From positions 1 through 42,305 of the forward strand of contig CAUJDF010000001.1 in the NCBI GenBank assembly GCA_963169045.1: DNA of 42,305 nt, given 5' to 3'. The translations under genes and the position numbers were made by a program. This document shows, piece by piece, positions 21,772-30,727 of this stretch (position 1 is its first letter; the number at the start of each line of letters is the position of its first letter). Origin of the DNA: Myxococcota bacterium. Lineage in GTDB: Bacteria > Myxococcota_A > Bradymonadia > UBA7976 > UBA1532. The notes beneath the pieces were generated by a model, which was not told the origin of the DNA, did not search any database, and saw only the letters and a program-made list of their open reading frames with translations.

Positions 21772-22626
21772 GTGCAGTACCTGATCCGGCGCCTGATCGA
21801 CCGCGGGATCATCGCGCGACGCAACGACGCCGCGTGGCTCCGACGCGCCCTGTGCGACCGCTACGAGGTCTCGGGCCAGATCCGCGAGGTCGACGCCGAC
21901 ACCATCGTCGACCCCGAGCAGCACTTCCCGTTCAACGTCTACGGCCGCTTCGACGGCGAGGGGCACCACGAGGACGGCGAGCGCCTAGCCATCGTGACCG
22001 GCGCCGCCGCCGGCAAGTCGTGGGAGCTGCTCGACTCGACGGGGAGCCGCTTCCGCGTCGTCGGCGCCGTCGACCTCGCCGCCGAGGGCGTCGCCGTCGG
22101 CGACTCCTACGAGGTCCACCGCCGACAGGAGGACCGAGCGATCGAGTGGTTCGGGAAGATGGCGATCCGCACGATCATCGGCTTCCCGCAGACGGCCGGC
22201 GTCGCGCCCTGCTACGCCGTCACGTTCGAGGCCAGCGACGAGCAGGGGCGCCCCGTCGGGAACACCGGCCGCTACGTCACGCGCAGCGGCTCGCCGGAGG
22301 GCCCGATCGTGCGCGACCTGCGCTCGACGTGGCAGGAGCGCTATTCGGTCCAGTGCCACGCCGTCACACCAGACGCTTGCGACTGGATGGCGGAGGTGTT
22401 GCTGTACCTGTACCGAAACTCCATCCGCATGTTCGATCGTGCGTTCGACAGCGACGTCACGGCGCAGATGAGCGGCCTGACGTTCATCGACACGTACAAG
22501 ACGTTCATGCGGGAGGTGACGATCGGTGGGCGAGTCGAGTTGAGCACCAAGGAGGAGGTCGCGTGGCACAAGGACGAAAGCGTGGGGGTGACGGTGGGAG
22601 CGAAGCGAGTGGATCTGCGGCGCTGA
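21772..22626 (+). CDS. Possible tail terminator or tail-completion protein
   Basis: A 284-aa protein from GTG 21772, two bases after the previous stop. It has a mixed alpha/beta pattern with two recognisable strands around FNVYGRFDGEG and CYAVTFEASDEQGRPVG and a C-terminal helix pair near CDWMAEVLLYLYRNSIRM. No family is recognised. The slot immediately upstream of the sheath gene is usually occupied by the tail terminator. The stop overlaps the next small gene (TGATG). Confidence 0.5.
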   Translation: MQYLIRRLIDRGIIARRNDAAWLRRALCDRYEVSGQIREVDADTIVDPEQHFPFNVYGRFDGEGHHEDGERLAIVTGAAAGKSWELLDSTGSRFRVVGAVDLAAEGVAVGDSYEVHRRQEDRAIEWFGKMAIRTIIGFPQTAGVAPCYAVTFEASDEQGRPVGNTGRYVTRSGSPEGPIVRDLRSTWQERYSVQCHAVTPDACDWMAEVLLYLYRNSIRMFDRAFDSDVTAQMSGLTFIDTYKTFMREVTIGGRVELSTKEEVAWHKDESVGVTVGAKRVDLRR

Positions 22627-22790
22627 TGCTCTCGATCGACGACTTCTGCACGGGGCGGCCGGCTGTGGACCGGGCCCTCTTGATCGGCTACTTTCGGCGA
22701 AACAGCGACACGGAACAGGCGGAGACGGCCCGCACGGCGGAGCAGTGGGAAGCGCTGCTCGCGGCCGAGCGCCGCCGGCCGACGCCGTAA
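22626..22790 (+). CDS. Very small protein, unknown
   Basis: A 54-aa open frame whose ATG at 22626 shares one base with the preceding TGA. The peptide is helical and acidic toward the C-terminus (AEQWEALLAAERRR). The frame is open much further upstream, but that part is a shadow of the previous gene. It is kept because of the tight coupling and because it fills the gap before the sheath gene. Nothing else can be said about its function. Confidence 0.5.
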   Translation: MLSIDDFCTGRPAVDRALLIGYFRRNSDTEQAETARTAEQWEALLAAERRRPTP

Positions 22791-22802
22791 GGGGGCGGTG
22801 CG

Positions 22803-24638
22803 ATGGCCTTGGGGGTGCAGGACTTCTCCGGCCGGGAGCGTGTCGAGCCGAGCATCGACACCAAGTTCACGTTCACCGAGGGCGGACAGGCGATCCTCGC
22901 CAACCCCTTCGTGCCGACGCTGCTCGCCCGCTTCAACGCCGGCCCCATCGGCGAGGTCGTCGAGCACACGTCGCTGGCCGAGTTCCTCGAGTCCCGCGAC
23001 CCCGAGGACCTGCGCGACGCCGCCTCGCTGTGCGGCCGATTCGCGCTCAACCCCGGCTTCAACGTCGCCGACATGCGTCGGCCGTCGAAGCTCCGCACCG
23101 TGCGCGTCGGCGCCGAGGACAACGCCCCGACGCCCGCGACGTGGGCGATCAAGGGCGCCGGGGACGTCACCGTCGCCACCGCGACCAGCCTCGATCTCGG
23201 CACCGGGCCGAACAACCTGTACGGGAAGATCACCGCCGGCACGACCGCCGGCCGGCGCGTGTACCTCAAGTACAAGGACAACCCCGCCTGGATCCTGAGC
23301 GGCGACAACCTCGGGCCGCTGTTCACCGTCGACTACAACGGCGACGCCGACACCGCGACGCTGGTGGTCACGCGCGCCGCCGACAAGGCGACGACCTTCG
23401 CGATCACCCTCGTCGGCGCCAGCGACGGCAGCGCCTCGATCAACATCGACCTGACCTCGCCGGACTTCGACACCGTCGAGAAGGTGGCGTCGTTCATCAA
23501 CCGCCAGGTCGGCTACACCGCCACGCTGGCGACCACGGATCTCAACCTCTCGTCCTGCCCGAGCTACGAGTTCGACGCCGTCGCAGGTACGGAGCTGGTC
23601 GCCGCCGGGGCGACGGTCGTGACCGCCAACCTCGGCGCGATCATCGTCTGGCTCAACCAGAACGCGCGCCGCATCGGCCCCGTGCCGGGCGTCACCGTCG
23701 CCCGCGCCGCCGCCGCGGTCCTGCAACCCGCCGTCATGGCCGCGTACACCCGCTTCGCTGGCGGCACGCAGCCTGCGGTCGCGTCCTCGGACTGGACGGC
23801 CGCGCTCGACGAGCTCGAAGCCGCGGAGCTGACGTCCGGCGTGCTGTTCGTCGACACCTACGACAGCACCGTGCAGGAGCTGGTGCGGACCTGGATGCAG
23901 GAGCAGCTCGACGAGGGCAAGGTCTGGCGCGCCGTGTTCGGGATGCAGGCCTACACGCCCGCAGAGTCGGCCCGCAAGTACGCGGGCCAGATCGCCAACG
24001 AGCGCATCGCGATCTGGCACCAGCGCGTGCTGGACACGCGGAACACGCAGCGCGACCCGTTCCACGTCGCGGCGATGTTCGCGGGCGCGACGGGCGGCGT
24101 TGACGCGCCGGGCGACGTGCAGAGCGTCGTGCTGACCAACCGCCGGATCAACGCCAGCGCGATCGACCCCGCCGACCGGCAGAAGAAGTCGGTGCGCGAG
24201 AAGTCCCTGCTGGCCGGCGTGAACACGCTGCGCGAGGAGGGCGGCAAGGTCCTGATCTCCCTCGGCCGCAGCACCTACCAGGGCAACACGACGGCGCTGC
24301 AGAAGTGGTCGGAGACCGTGACCCTCGACTGGCTGCGAATCGCCGTCGAGGAGCGCGTCAGGCCGCAGATGGTGGCGTGGGGCACCGTCGAGTACGTGGC
24401 CAACGTCCGCGGGATCGTCATGGACGAGCTGCGGAAGTGGCGCGACGCGGGCGTCATCGCCGCCGGCCTCGACCCCGACACGGGCGCGGCCGTCCCGGCG
24501 TTCACGATCCCCGTCGTCGAGGTCCGCGGCGGGGCCGTCTACATCAGCTTCGAGGTCGGACTCGTGGGCGAGGTCGACCACGTCCGCATCCGGGGCAACA
24601 TCCGGCGCGTGGCCCTGTCCACGTCGCTCGCCGCGTAA
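22803..24638 (+). CDS. Contractile tail sheath protein
   Basis: A 611-aa protein; ATG 22803 follows a GGGGG run. Family-typical parts are the domain around residues 320-430 (GVLFVDTYDSTVQ, AAMFAGATGG at about 418-427) and the C-terminal domain with LISLGRSTYQG, KWSETVTLDWLRI and a final VDHVRIRGNIRRV strand. Sheath subunits polymerise round the tube and contract on infection; this protein is the main proof that the phage is a myovirus. Residues 120-260 form an inserted beta domain (WAIKGAGDVTV to SSCPSYEFDAVAG), which makes the protein larger than the simplest sheaths and would face outward. Confidence 0.9.
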   Translation: MALGVQDFSGRERVEPSIDTKFTFTEGGQAILANPFVPTLLARFNAGPIGEVVEHTSLAEFLESRDPEDLRDAASLCGRFALNPGFNVADMRRPSKLRTVRVGAEDNAPTPATWAIKGAGDVTVATATSLDLGTGPNNLYGKITAGTTAGRRVYLKYKDNPAWILSGDNLGPLFTVDYNGDADTATLVVTRAADKATTFAITLVGASDGSASINIDLTSPDFDTVEKVASFINRQVGYTATLATTDLNLSSCPSYEFDAVAGTELVAAGATVVTANLGAIIVWLNQNARRIGPVPGVTVARAAAAVLQPAVMAAYTRFAGGTQPAVASSDWTAALDELEAAELTSGVLFVDTYDSTVQELVRTWMQEQLDEGKVWRAVFGMQAYTPAESARKYAGQIANERIAIWHQRVLDTRNTQRDPFHVAAMFAGATGGVDAPGDVQSVVLTNRRINASAIDPADRQKKSVREKSLLAGVNTLREEGGKVLISLGRSTYQGNTTALQKWSETVTLDWLRIAVEERVRPQMVAWGTVEYVANVRGIVMDELRKWRDAGVIAAGLDPDTGAAVPAFTIPVVEVRGGAVYISFEVGLVGEVDHVRIRGNIRRVALSTSLAA

Positions 24639-24653
24639 CGGGAGGTCCGGCAC

Positions 24654-25112
24654 ATGGCACGCGACGCGCGCTCGCGCTCCTGCTCGCTTTGCCAGTTCAT
24701 CGTCGTCACCGACGTCAACCCCAAGGGCTTCACCCTCGGGTACGTCGAACAGTTCTCGATCAACCAGACGCTCGCCACGGAGCTGATCCGCGCCGTCGGC
24801 AAGAAGAAGGCCGTCGAGAACGTCCTGCACGGCATCGACCGCGCCGACATTTCGTGGGGCCAGACCCTCACGGTGCCGGCCGACTCGCTGCAGGCCGTCG
24901 GCGCCGCGCCCGGCGAGAACAACATCGCCGCGTTCAATCCGATCGCGGTGCGGCTGTTCGACGAGGACCGCGGCGAGATCATCGCCGAGGTCCGCGGCGT
25001 GCTCCCGGCCAGCATCGGCATCAGCGGCTCGGCGATGGCCAAGATCACCAACAACTTCTCCGGCAGCGGTATCGAGGTCGTGTGGGCTGACGACCTCAAC
25101 GCCGCGGCCTGA
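24654..25112 (+). CDS. Tail tube protein
   Basis: A 152-aa protein; ATG 24654 is preceded by GGAGGT at a suitable distance. Directly after the sheath gene, with the size and beta-rich pattern of myovirus tube subunits (FIVVTDVNPKGFTLGYVEQF, ISWGQTLTVPAD, AVRLFDEDRGEIIAEV), it is the best tube candidate. The N-terminus contains two cysteines (CSLC, residues 10-13), unusual for a tube protein. Confidence 0.75.
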   Translation: MARDARSRSCSLCQFIVVTDVNPKGFTLGYVEQFSINQTLATELIRAVGKKKAVENVLHGIDRADISWGQTLTVPADSLQAVGAAPGENNIAAFNPIAVRLFDEDRGEIIAEVRGVLPASIGISGSAMAKITNNFSGSGIEVVWADDLNAAA

Positions 25113-25162
25113 TCTCGAGCCGCACCCACCAGCGGCTGCACACCCCGTCGAGGAGGTCCCCC

Positions 25163-25537
25163 GTGTTCAAGCCACCCGAGAAGGCCGTCACCGTCAACGA
25201 CCGCGCGTTCACCCTGCGCCGGCCCGGCCGTGGCGGCATCGCCCGGATTCCGGCGCACATCGCCCGCGCGCTGGCCGCGGGCGGCATGTTCCCCGACGTC
25301 GTGGAGCAGATGGACGGCGACGGCGTCCGCATGGAGGCCGTGCTCCGCGAGTACCTCGTGGCGTGCCCGGACGACTGGAAGGCGAAGAACCAGCCCGACG
25401 GCGCGCCGCGCCCGCTGCTGGACTTCGAGAACGTCGACCCGGCCGAGTTCGAGGAGGTGGGGAGGGCGGCGCTCGCGTTCCACGACACGTTTCGCGACGT
25501 GGACACTCGCTTCCGCGCTCAGGACCGCAAGGGCTGA
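25163..25537 (+). CDS. Tail assembly chaperone, first frame
   Basis: A 124-aa protein from GTG 25163, with GAGGAGG just upstream. It is helical and acidic toward the end (DPAEFEEVGRAALAFHDTFRDVD). It lies between tube and tape-measure genes, where phages encode the short (G or gp41-like) chaperone that coats the tape-measure protein. The next reading frame is open throughout and continues past this stop, so the pair resembles G/GT loci. A perfect AGGAGGTG lies inside the gene (25452-25459) with no usable start after it. Confidence 0.65.
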   Translation: MFKPPEKAVTVNDRAFTLRRPGRGGIARIPAHIARALAAGGMFPDVVEQMDGDGVRMEAVLREYLVACPDDWKAKNQPDGAPRPLLDFENVDPAEFEEVGRAALAFHDTFRDVDTRFRAQDRKG

Positions 25538-25565
25538 GGAGAACCGCGCGCGCTGGCGCGCCGTG
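25529..25565 (+). promoter_or_regulatory. Stop/hairpin/start signal joining the two chaperone frames
   Basis: TGA (25535-25537) is immediately followed by AGGAG (25537-25541) and then a hairpin with stem GCGCG (25548-25552), loop CTGG, and CGCGC (25557-25561). GTG at 25563 lies directly behind. If the hairpin folds, the AGGAG-to-GTG distance falls from 21 to 7 bases, the normal spacing, so it could couple termination to reinitiation. It could instead stimulate frameshifting at the stop. Confidence 0.4.
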
Positions 25566-26033
25566 CGGGCCCTGCCGCACCTCCTGACGCCCGGAGCCGA
25601 CGGCCTCGACCCCGAGACCGAACTGCTGATCATCGCGCACACCGTCCTCGACGACGGCCTCGACTTCTGCGGGGCCTGCGAGGCGCTGGTGCGCGCCGGC
25701 CGCTTCTGCTGCGAGTGCGGCGGGGCCCTGGTCGCGAATGCGCCGCAGGCGGGGCAGTCGAGGCCGGTGCGGAAGTGCCCGAACGAGCGCTGCAACATCC
25801 CGACGACGTCGACCTGGTGCTCGGCGTGCGGCGCGCGTGTGATCCACCCCGAGCTGCAGGCCATCGAGGAGGGGCGCACGACCCTGATCGAGTCGCTGAT
25901 CCGCGGGCGCCAGCGCTACCTCGCCGCGCTCGAACGCATGGAGGCGCAGGGCAAGCGCTTCCCGGGCATGGCCCCGCAGACCCCCGACGACGCCGAGCGC
26001 CGCGCCCTCTACAAGCTCACCGGGGACACCTGA
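25563..26033 (+). CDS. Tail assembly chaperone, second frame, with double zinc ribbon
   Basis: About 156 aa if started at GTG 25563, in the +1 frame relative to the first chaperone gene. An acidic helix (PETELLIIAHTVLDDGLDF) is followed by two zinc ribbons (CGACEALVRAGRFCCECGG and CPNERCNIPTTSTWCSACG) and a C-terminal helix. It may be made as an independent protein or as a frameshift fusion with the upstream frame. Third-base GC bias supports frame one up to its stop, so any shift would lie near 25520-25537. No classical slippery heptamer is visible there. It precedes the tape-measure genes by three bases. Confidence 0.65.
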   Translation: MRALPHLLTPGADGLDPETELLIIAHTVLDDGLDFCGACEALVRAGRFCCECGGALVANAPQAGQSRPVRKCPNERCNIPTTSTWCSACGARVIHPELQAIEEGRTTLIESLIRGRQRYLAALERMEAQGKRFPGMAPQTPDDAERRALYKLTGDT

Positions 26034-26036
26034 CCG

Positions 26037-28856
26037 ATGCGGTCGCAGGGATCGACCCGCAACGGGCCCGTGGGGCTCGTGACGCGCGCGGACACGTCGC
26101 TTTCCGACCGCAACGTCGACCTGCTCAAGCAATGGGGCCAGGAGGCCGAGGAGCACATCGCGCAGATCCCCGACGCGGTGCTGGCCGGCGCGCGCGACGT
26201 CGAGGTCTTCGCGCGGTGGCACGAGCGCCAGGGCGGCATCCTGCGCCGGCACCGCGCTCTCTTCCACGAGCAGGTCGAGACCGTCCGGCAATACTACGAG
26301 CGCACGCTCGTCGAGCTGGCAGCGGAGATCGGGCAGGTTCACCCGACGTCGCTGGTCGGCGGCACGCCCCTCGCCGACCTCGCGCAGCGGCAGGAGCAGC
26401 ACAACAAGGCGTACTCGCTGCGCCAGCGCGCCGCGTACCTGCGCCAGATCCTCGACCGCGCGCAGCGCGTCACCGTCGCATCCGCGGACTGGAACCCGAT
26501 CCGCTGGTCGACGCCAGCCATCGGCGCCGTCGGGCTCCCGACGTTCGGCCCCGACGGCACCACGATCGCCATGCCGCCGACGCCCGTGGGCGTGCCCGAT
26601 GCGCCGGGGCCCGGCTTCGCCGGCTCGCCCGGCGTCCGGTGGGGCCTGCGGATCCCGCCCGCGGCGCGCTTCTGGTTGTGGGGCCCGACCGGCACCGCGG
26701 GCGGCTTCGCGCAGGGGATGCTCCGGCGCGGCTACGCCCGCGTCACGGGCGCGGCGCAGATGCTGCGCGGGTACGGCGCGGCGTACCTCTTCGGCTTTCT
26801 CCACGAGGGCATGGGGAAGGCAGAGGCCAACACCGAGGAGCTGACCGCGCTGGCGGCGCAGCGCGCCATGTTGCGGCCGGGGAAGGGCGGCGTCGGAGTC
26901 GAGCGCGCTGGCGATCCGTGGTGGTCACGGCAGGTCGACGTCAACATCGGCATCCCTCGCGCGGCGCCGAAGTACGAGACCCTCTACCGGCGGCAGGGCG
27001 ACGCGGCCGTCATTGAGCTCCGGGGCATGGCCGAGAAGGCGGCGTCGGCGTTCGCGTACACCAGCGGCGAGATGATCGCCGGCGCACGCGCCCTCGGCCC
27101 GTTCCTGACCGGGGGCCGCCTGCTCGCGGCGTCGCAGTTCTCGCGCCGCATGGGCCTCGCGCCGGCCGAGGCCAGCGCGCACTACCAGCGCCTGCTCACG
27201 CACGTCCACGAGTCGCTGGTGCTGCAGGTCCCGGTGAAGCGGGAGACGTGGCCCGCCGGCCTCGCGCCGAGCGGCGAGAAGGCGCACGCACTCGAGCACC
27301 GCACCGACGTCTGGCCCGAGGGGTCGCCCGAGGGCGCCATGACCAGCGGGTCGTTGCTGCTCGACGTCAACCGCGCCATGCACCAGGCCGGGATGCGCGA
27401 CCGCCCGGAGCAGTTCATGGCCAACGTCGAGGCCGTCGCCGCCGCGATGTCGGCCGGCGTGGGGCTCGCCGACTCCCGCGACGCCATCGGCCTCGCCACC
27501 CTCTTCGGCGAAGCGGGGCTCGGCGGCGAGCGCTGGCAGGGGCTCATGGCGGGGAGCGTCGGCGCCAGCAGGGCGCGCTCCGGCGAGGCCGTCACGGCGG
27601 CGAAGATCGCGGCCGTGCGCCGGCACTTCGCGGCCCCGGTCACGCTCGGCGCCGGCCCGGCGGCGGAGGTCGTGGACCCCCGCACCTACCTCGGCGCGAT
27701 GCGGCTGATCGACAGCGGCGACCCGCGCATCATGCAGGCGTTCGCGGCCTACGCGCGCGCCAAGAGCCCCGACGACGAGGAGTTCGCCCGCACGATCTTC
27801 CGCTCCATGATGCCGGGCCTGTCCCACCGCGACGCCCGGCTGGTGTGGGAGCGCGTCGTGCCGCAGCTCGGCCGCGTGCGGAGCGCGGGGAAGGGCTACG
27901 GCGCCGACGAGCCCACCGAGGGCCACCGGCCCGGGCGCGGCGTCGACCCCGCCACCGGGCGCCCGATCGCGTTCCTCGACCCGAACGAGCGCTGGCGTGA
28001 GGGCCCGATGATGAAGGGCCCGGACGGGACCTCGCGGCACAGCATCGCGCGCGAGAACGCAGGGATCGACTGGGCGCAGTACCGGATCGGCGTGCCGCTC
28101 GTCGAGATGGCCACCGACATCAAGGACGCGGTCGTCACCGCCGCCGAGGGCTTCGCCAACGGCGAGTCGATCTTCGACGCCGTGACCAAGGCGATCGGCG
28201 GGATGCCTGCCGAGGCGCAGCTCATCCTCGGGATGCAGATGCTGGCCGCGGGCGGCGACAACAACGGCCTGATGGCCGCCGCCATCTTCGGCGGCGCGAC
28301 CTACGGCATGGCGCGCGACCTGTACCACGAGGCCGTGCGCGACGTGCGAGGCACGATCAACGCCGGCCGGCGGCGGCTCGGTCTGCCCGTGCTTGAGCCC
28401 GACTTCGGCGGCTCGGACGGCCCCGCGCCGCAGTTGCAGTTCCCCGTGGCCGGCGGGCGCGTCACCGGCCACGTCGGCGACGTCCGCGGCACGCACGTCC
28501 ACCAGGGCCTCGACGTCGCGGCGCCGACGGGAACGCCCGTCGTGGCCACGACCGCCGGTACACTCGAGATCGCCGGCTTCGAGCCGAACGGCTACGGCGC
28601 CTATGGCAACGTCGTCGTCCTGCGCCACCGCACCAACCCGCGGCTGACGAGCCTGTACGCGCACCTCGACCACATCGATCCGCGGCTGCTCGACGACCAG
28701 GGACGCCCGCGGCAGGGCGTCCAAGTCGAGGCGGGGCAGGCGATCGGCGGCGTGGGGAGCACGGGCCGATCGACCGGGCCGCACCTGCACTACGAGCTGC
28801 GCCACGCTGGCCAAGCCATCGACCCGCGGCGATACTTCGGGGCACAGCGTCCATGA
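26037..28856 (+). CDS. Tape-measure-like protein with C-terminal M23 peptidase
   Basis: A 939-aa protein. The N-terminal 150 residues are long charged helices; the middle is Gly/Ala/Met-rich with hydrophobic helices (YGAAYLFGFLHEG, AQLILGMQMLAAGG), as in tape-measure proteins. Residues 800-935 form a LytM/M23 zinc endopeptidase domain: HQGLD (H822, D826; HxxxD) and HLH (916-918) supply the metal and catalytic histidines. Such domains in tape-measure proteins cut peptidoglycan cross-links during DNA entry. The gene follows the chaperone locus and overlaps the next gene by four bases (ATGA). Length and content fit a tape measure, but the next gene shares the role, so the tape may be split. Confidence 0.8.
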   Translation: MRSQGSTRNGPVGLVTRADTSLSDRNVDLLKQWGQEAEEHIAQIPDAVLAGARDVEVFARWHERQGGILRRHRALFHEQVETVRQYYERTLVELAAEIGQVHPTSLVGGTPLADLAQRQEQHNKAYSLRQRAAYLRQILDRAQRVTVASADWNPIRWSTPAIGAVGLPTFGPDGTTIAMPPTPVGVPDAPGPGFAGSPGVRWGLRIPPAARFWLWGPTGTAGGFAQGMLRRGYARVTGAAQMLRGYGAAYLFGFLHEGMGKAEANTEELTALAAQRAMLRPGKGGVGVERAGDPWWSRQVDVNIGIPRAAPKYETLYRRQGDAAVIELRGMAEKAASAFAYTSGEMIAGARALGPFLTGGRLLAASQFSRRMGLAPAEASAHYQRLLTHVHESLVLQVPVKRETWPAGLAPSGEKAHALEHRTDVWPEGSPEGAMTSGSLLLDVNRAMHQAGMRDRPEQFMANVEAVAAAMSAGVGLADSRDAIGLATLFGEAGLGGERWQGLMAGSVGASRARSGEAVTAAKIAAVRRHFAAPVTLGAGPAAEVVDPRTYLGAMRLIDSGDPRIMQAFAAYARAKSPDDEEFARTIFRSMMPGLSHRDARLVWERVVPQLGRVRSAGKGYGADEPTEGHRPGRGVDPATGRPIAFLDPNERWREGPMMKGPDGTSRHSIARENAGIDWAQYRIGVPLVEMATDIKDAVVTAAEGFANGESIFDAVTKAIGGMPAEAQLILGMQMLAAGGDNNGLMAAAIFGGATYGMARDLYHEAVRDVRGTINAGRRRLGLPVLEPDFGGSDGPAPQLQFPVAGGRVTGHVGDVRGTHVHQGLDVAAPTGTPVVATTAGTLEIAGFEPNGYGAYGNVVVLRHRTNPRLTSLYAHLDHIDPRLLDDQGRPRQGVQVEAGQAIGGVGSTGRSTGPHLHYELRHAGQAIDPRRYFGAQRP

Positions 28857-30727
28857 CGAGCACGGCACACCTCCGGCTGCACCTCGACTCCGGCGACACG
28901 CAGCTACGGCTGGCGCGCTTCGCCCTCGACTCGGCGCAGGTCCGCACCGCCTGGCGCGAGCTGCCCGAGGACGTGCGTCTCGCACAGACGGAGATGAACC
29001 GGCTGGCGCAGACGCAGATCCGCGTCGGACACATGCGCCAGCGGGAGCGCGATCAGTTCGCGGTGTACCAGGACCGCGTCTCGCGCCACCACGAGCACCT
29101 CGTCCGCTCGATGGACCGCGTCCGGGGCCAGGCCGAGGCGAACCCGTATTACGGCTGGTACGGCGCGCTCAAGGCCCACGGCAACGCCCGCCAGTGGCGG
29201 CAGGCGATGCAGATGCCCGAGTTCGAGGAGCTGCACGGCCAGATGCAGATCCTGTCGCAGCTCGGCGCGCAGCGGGCCGCGATCATGGACTCGGACGCGA
29301 TCCGGGCCCGCTACGGCGCCGACGGCCAACCGAACTTCGGGCAGGCCGCCGGGTACTGGATGCGGCGCGCCACGTTCGGCACTGGCCCCGACGGCGAGAC
29401 GCCGCGCACCGCAGGCCAGTGGGCCAAGGACAGCGCCGTCGGCGGCTTCAATTGGGTCCGCAACAAGGCCAACCAGGTCGCGGGGCTGTTCACGATCTTC
29501 GAGGGCATCCGCATGGTGACGCGGAGCATGGAAGCCTACGAGGAGCACGCGGAGACCGTGCAGGACCTCGGGGCCCGGCTCGGCGGCAACTTCTCGACCG
29601 TCACCGCGTCGCTGGCGGGGCTCCGAAAGCAGTACGCCCTCACGCTGCACGACATCCGCAGCGGGCTCACCGACTACGCGCGCCTCACCGGCACCGTCGA
29701 GGGCTCCGAGGCCGCGGTGCGCTTCGCCCGCGCGACCGGCCTGTCTCCCAACGCCGTGCTCGGCCAGTTCGGGCACATGGCCATGTACGGGCCGATGAAC
29801 GCTCAGATGGCCGAGCGCGCGATGGGCCTGATGGGCTTCAACGCGCGCCCGGAGACCTACCTCGGATGGCTCGGCGCGACGACGGCGCAGCTCGGCCACG
29901 GCATGTATCAGGTCGGGACCGACGCGCCGCTGCGGTACATGGGCCTCGTCGCGGGCGCGTTCGGCTCGCCCTACATGAACGAGCGCGGGCAGGACGTCAC
30001 GCAGCGTCTGCTCGGCGGCATGATGGGCGCCGCGACGGGCGGCGATCCCGTCTCCGCGTCTCGCCTGCACGCCGTCCGGCGCATGGACCGCGGGAAGTTC
30101 AAGGAGAAGTACGGGATCGACATCGGCACGTATTGGGGGATGCAGGAGGCACTCGAGTCCGGCGCGCCCGAGGTCCTCGAAGCGCTCTACGGCGAGTCGG
30201 TGCGGCTCGGCGGCGGCGGCGAGATGGGCCAGATGGCGTTCAAGGCCCTCGCCGGCCGCGGGCTCAACTTCCACGAAAACCGCCGCGTCTTCCGCCACAT
30301 GCGCGGCGCGGGCGGCAAGATGCTGACCGAGGGCGAGCTCATGTTCGGCCCCGACCTGAGCGACCAGCTCGCCGCGGTGCAGGGCACCGAAGCGTACAAG
30401 ATGCAGGCGCTCAAGTCGGCGATGGAGACCGACGTCTACGAGCCGATCGGCGAGAAGCTCAAGCCGATCAGCATGGACTTCAAGGAGGCGGCGCGCCGGC
30501 TCGCGGTGCGCCTCGCCGAGTCCACCGACGCCTTCGACCTCGCCGGCAACGCGCTCCTCGGCATCGGCGACGCCGTGAACTACCTGCGCGGCGAGCGCAC
30601 GGGGTCGGCGGCGCACTACCTCTTCGAGTTCAGTCTCTTCGGCGGCTCGATGGCCGAGATCGCCGCGAAGCAGGCCGCCATCGGCGCCGCGCAGGGCGCC
30701 GCCGCCGCGCAGGGGGCGAGACCTTGA
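28853..30727 (+). CDS. Second tape-measure-like protein
   Basis: A 624-aa protein starting in ATGA overlap. Residues 1-110 are charged helices and residues 180-330 match tape-measure style: a helix with EGIRMVTRSMEAYEEH, then AGLRKQYALTLHDIRSGLTDYARLTG and AAVRFARATGLSP, which is very similar to the 'TP901-like' N-terminal region of tape measures. The C-terminus is Ala/Gly-rich with a probable hydrophobic helix. It probably complements the 939-aa protein as part of the tape, or is an ejected internal tail protein. There is no peptidase motif. Confidence 0.7.
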   Translation: MTSTAHLRLHLDSGDTQLRLARFALDSAQVRTAWRELPEDVRLAQTEMNRLAQTQIRVGHMRQRERDQFAVYQDRVSRHHEHLVRSMDRVRGQAEANPYYGWYGALKAHGNARQWRQAMQMPEFEELHGQMQILSQLGAQRAAIMDSDAIRARYGADGQPNFGQAAGYWMRRATFGTGPDGETPRTAGQWAKDSAVGGFNWVRNKANQVAGLFTIFEGIRMVTRSMEAYEEHAETVQDLGARLGGNFSTVTASLAGLRKQYALTLHDIRSGLTDYARLTGTVEGSEAAVRFARATGLSPNAVLGQFGHMAMYGPMNAQMAERAMGLMGFNARPETYLGWLGATTAQLGHGMYQVGTDAPLRYMGLVAGAFGSPYMNERGQDVTQRLLGGMMGAATGGDPVSASRLHAVRRMDRGKFKEKYGIDIGTYWGMQEALESGAPEVLEALYGESVRLGGGGEMGQMAFKALAGRGLNFHENRRVFRHMRGAGGKMLTEGELMFGPDLSDQLAAVQGTEAYKMQALKSAMETDVYEPIGEKLKPISMDFKEAARRLAVRLAESTDAFDLAGNALLGIGDAVNYLRGERTGSAAHYLFEFSLFGGSMAEIAAKQAAIGAAQGAAAAQGARP

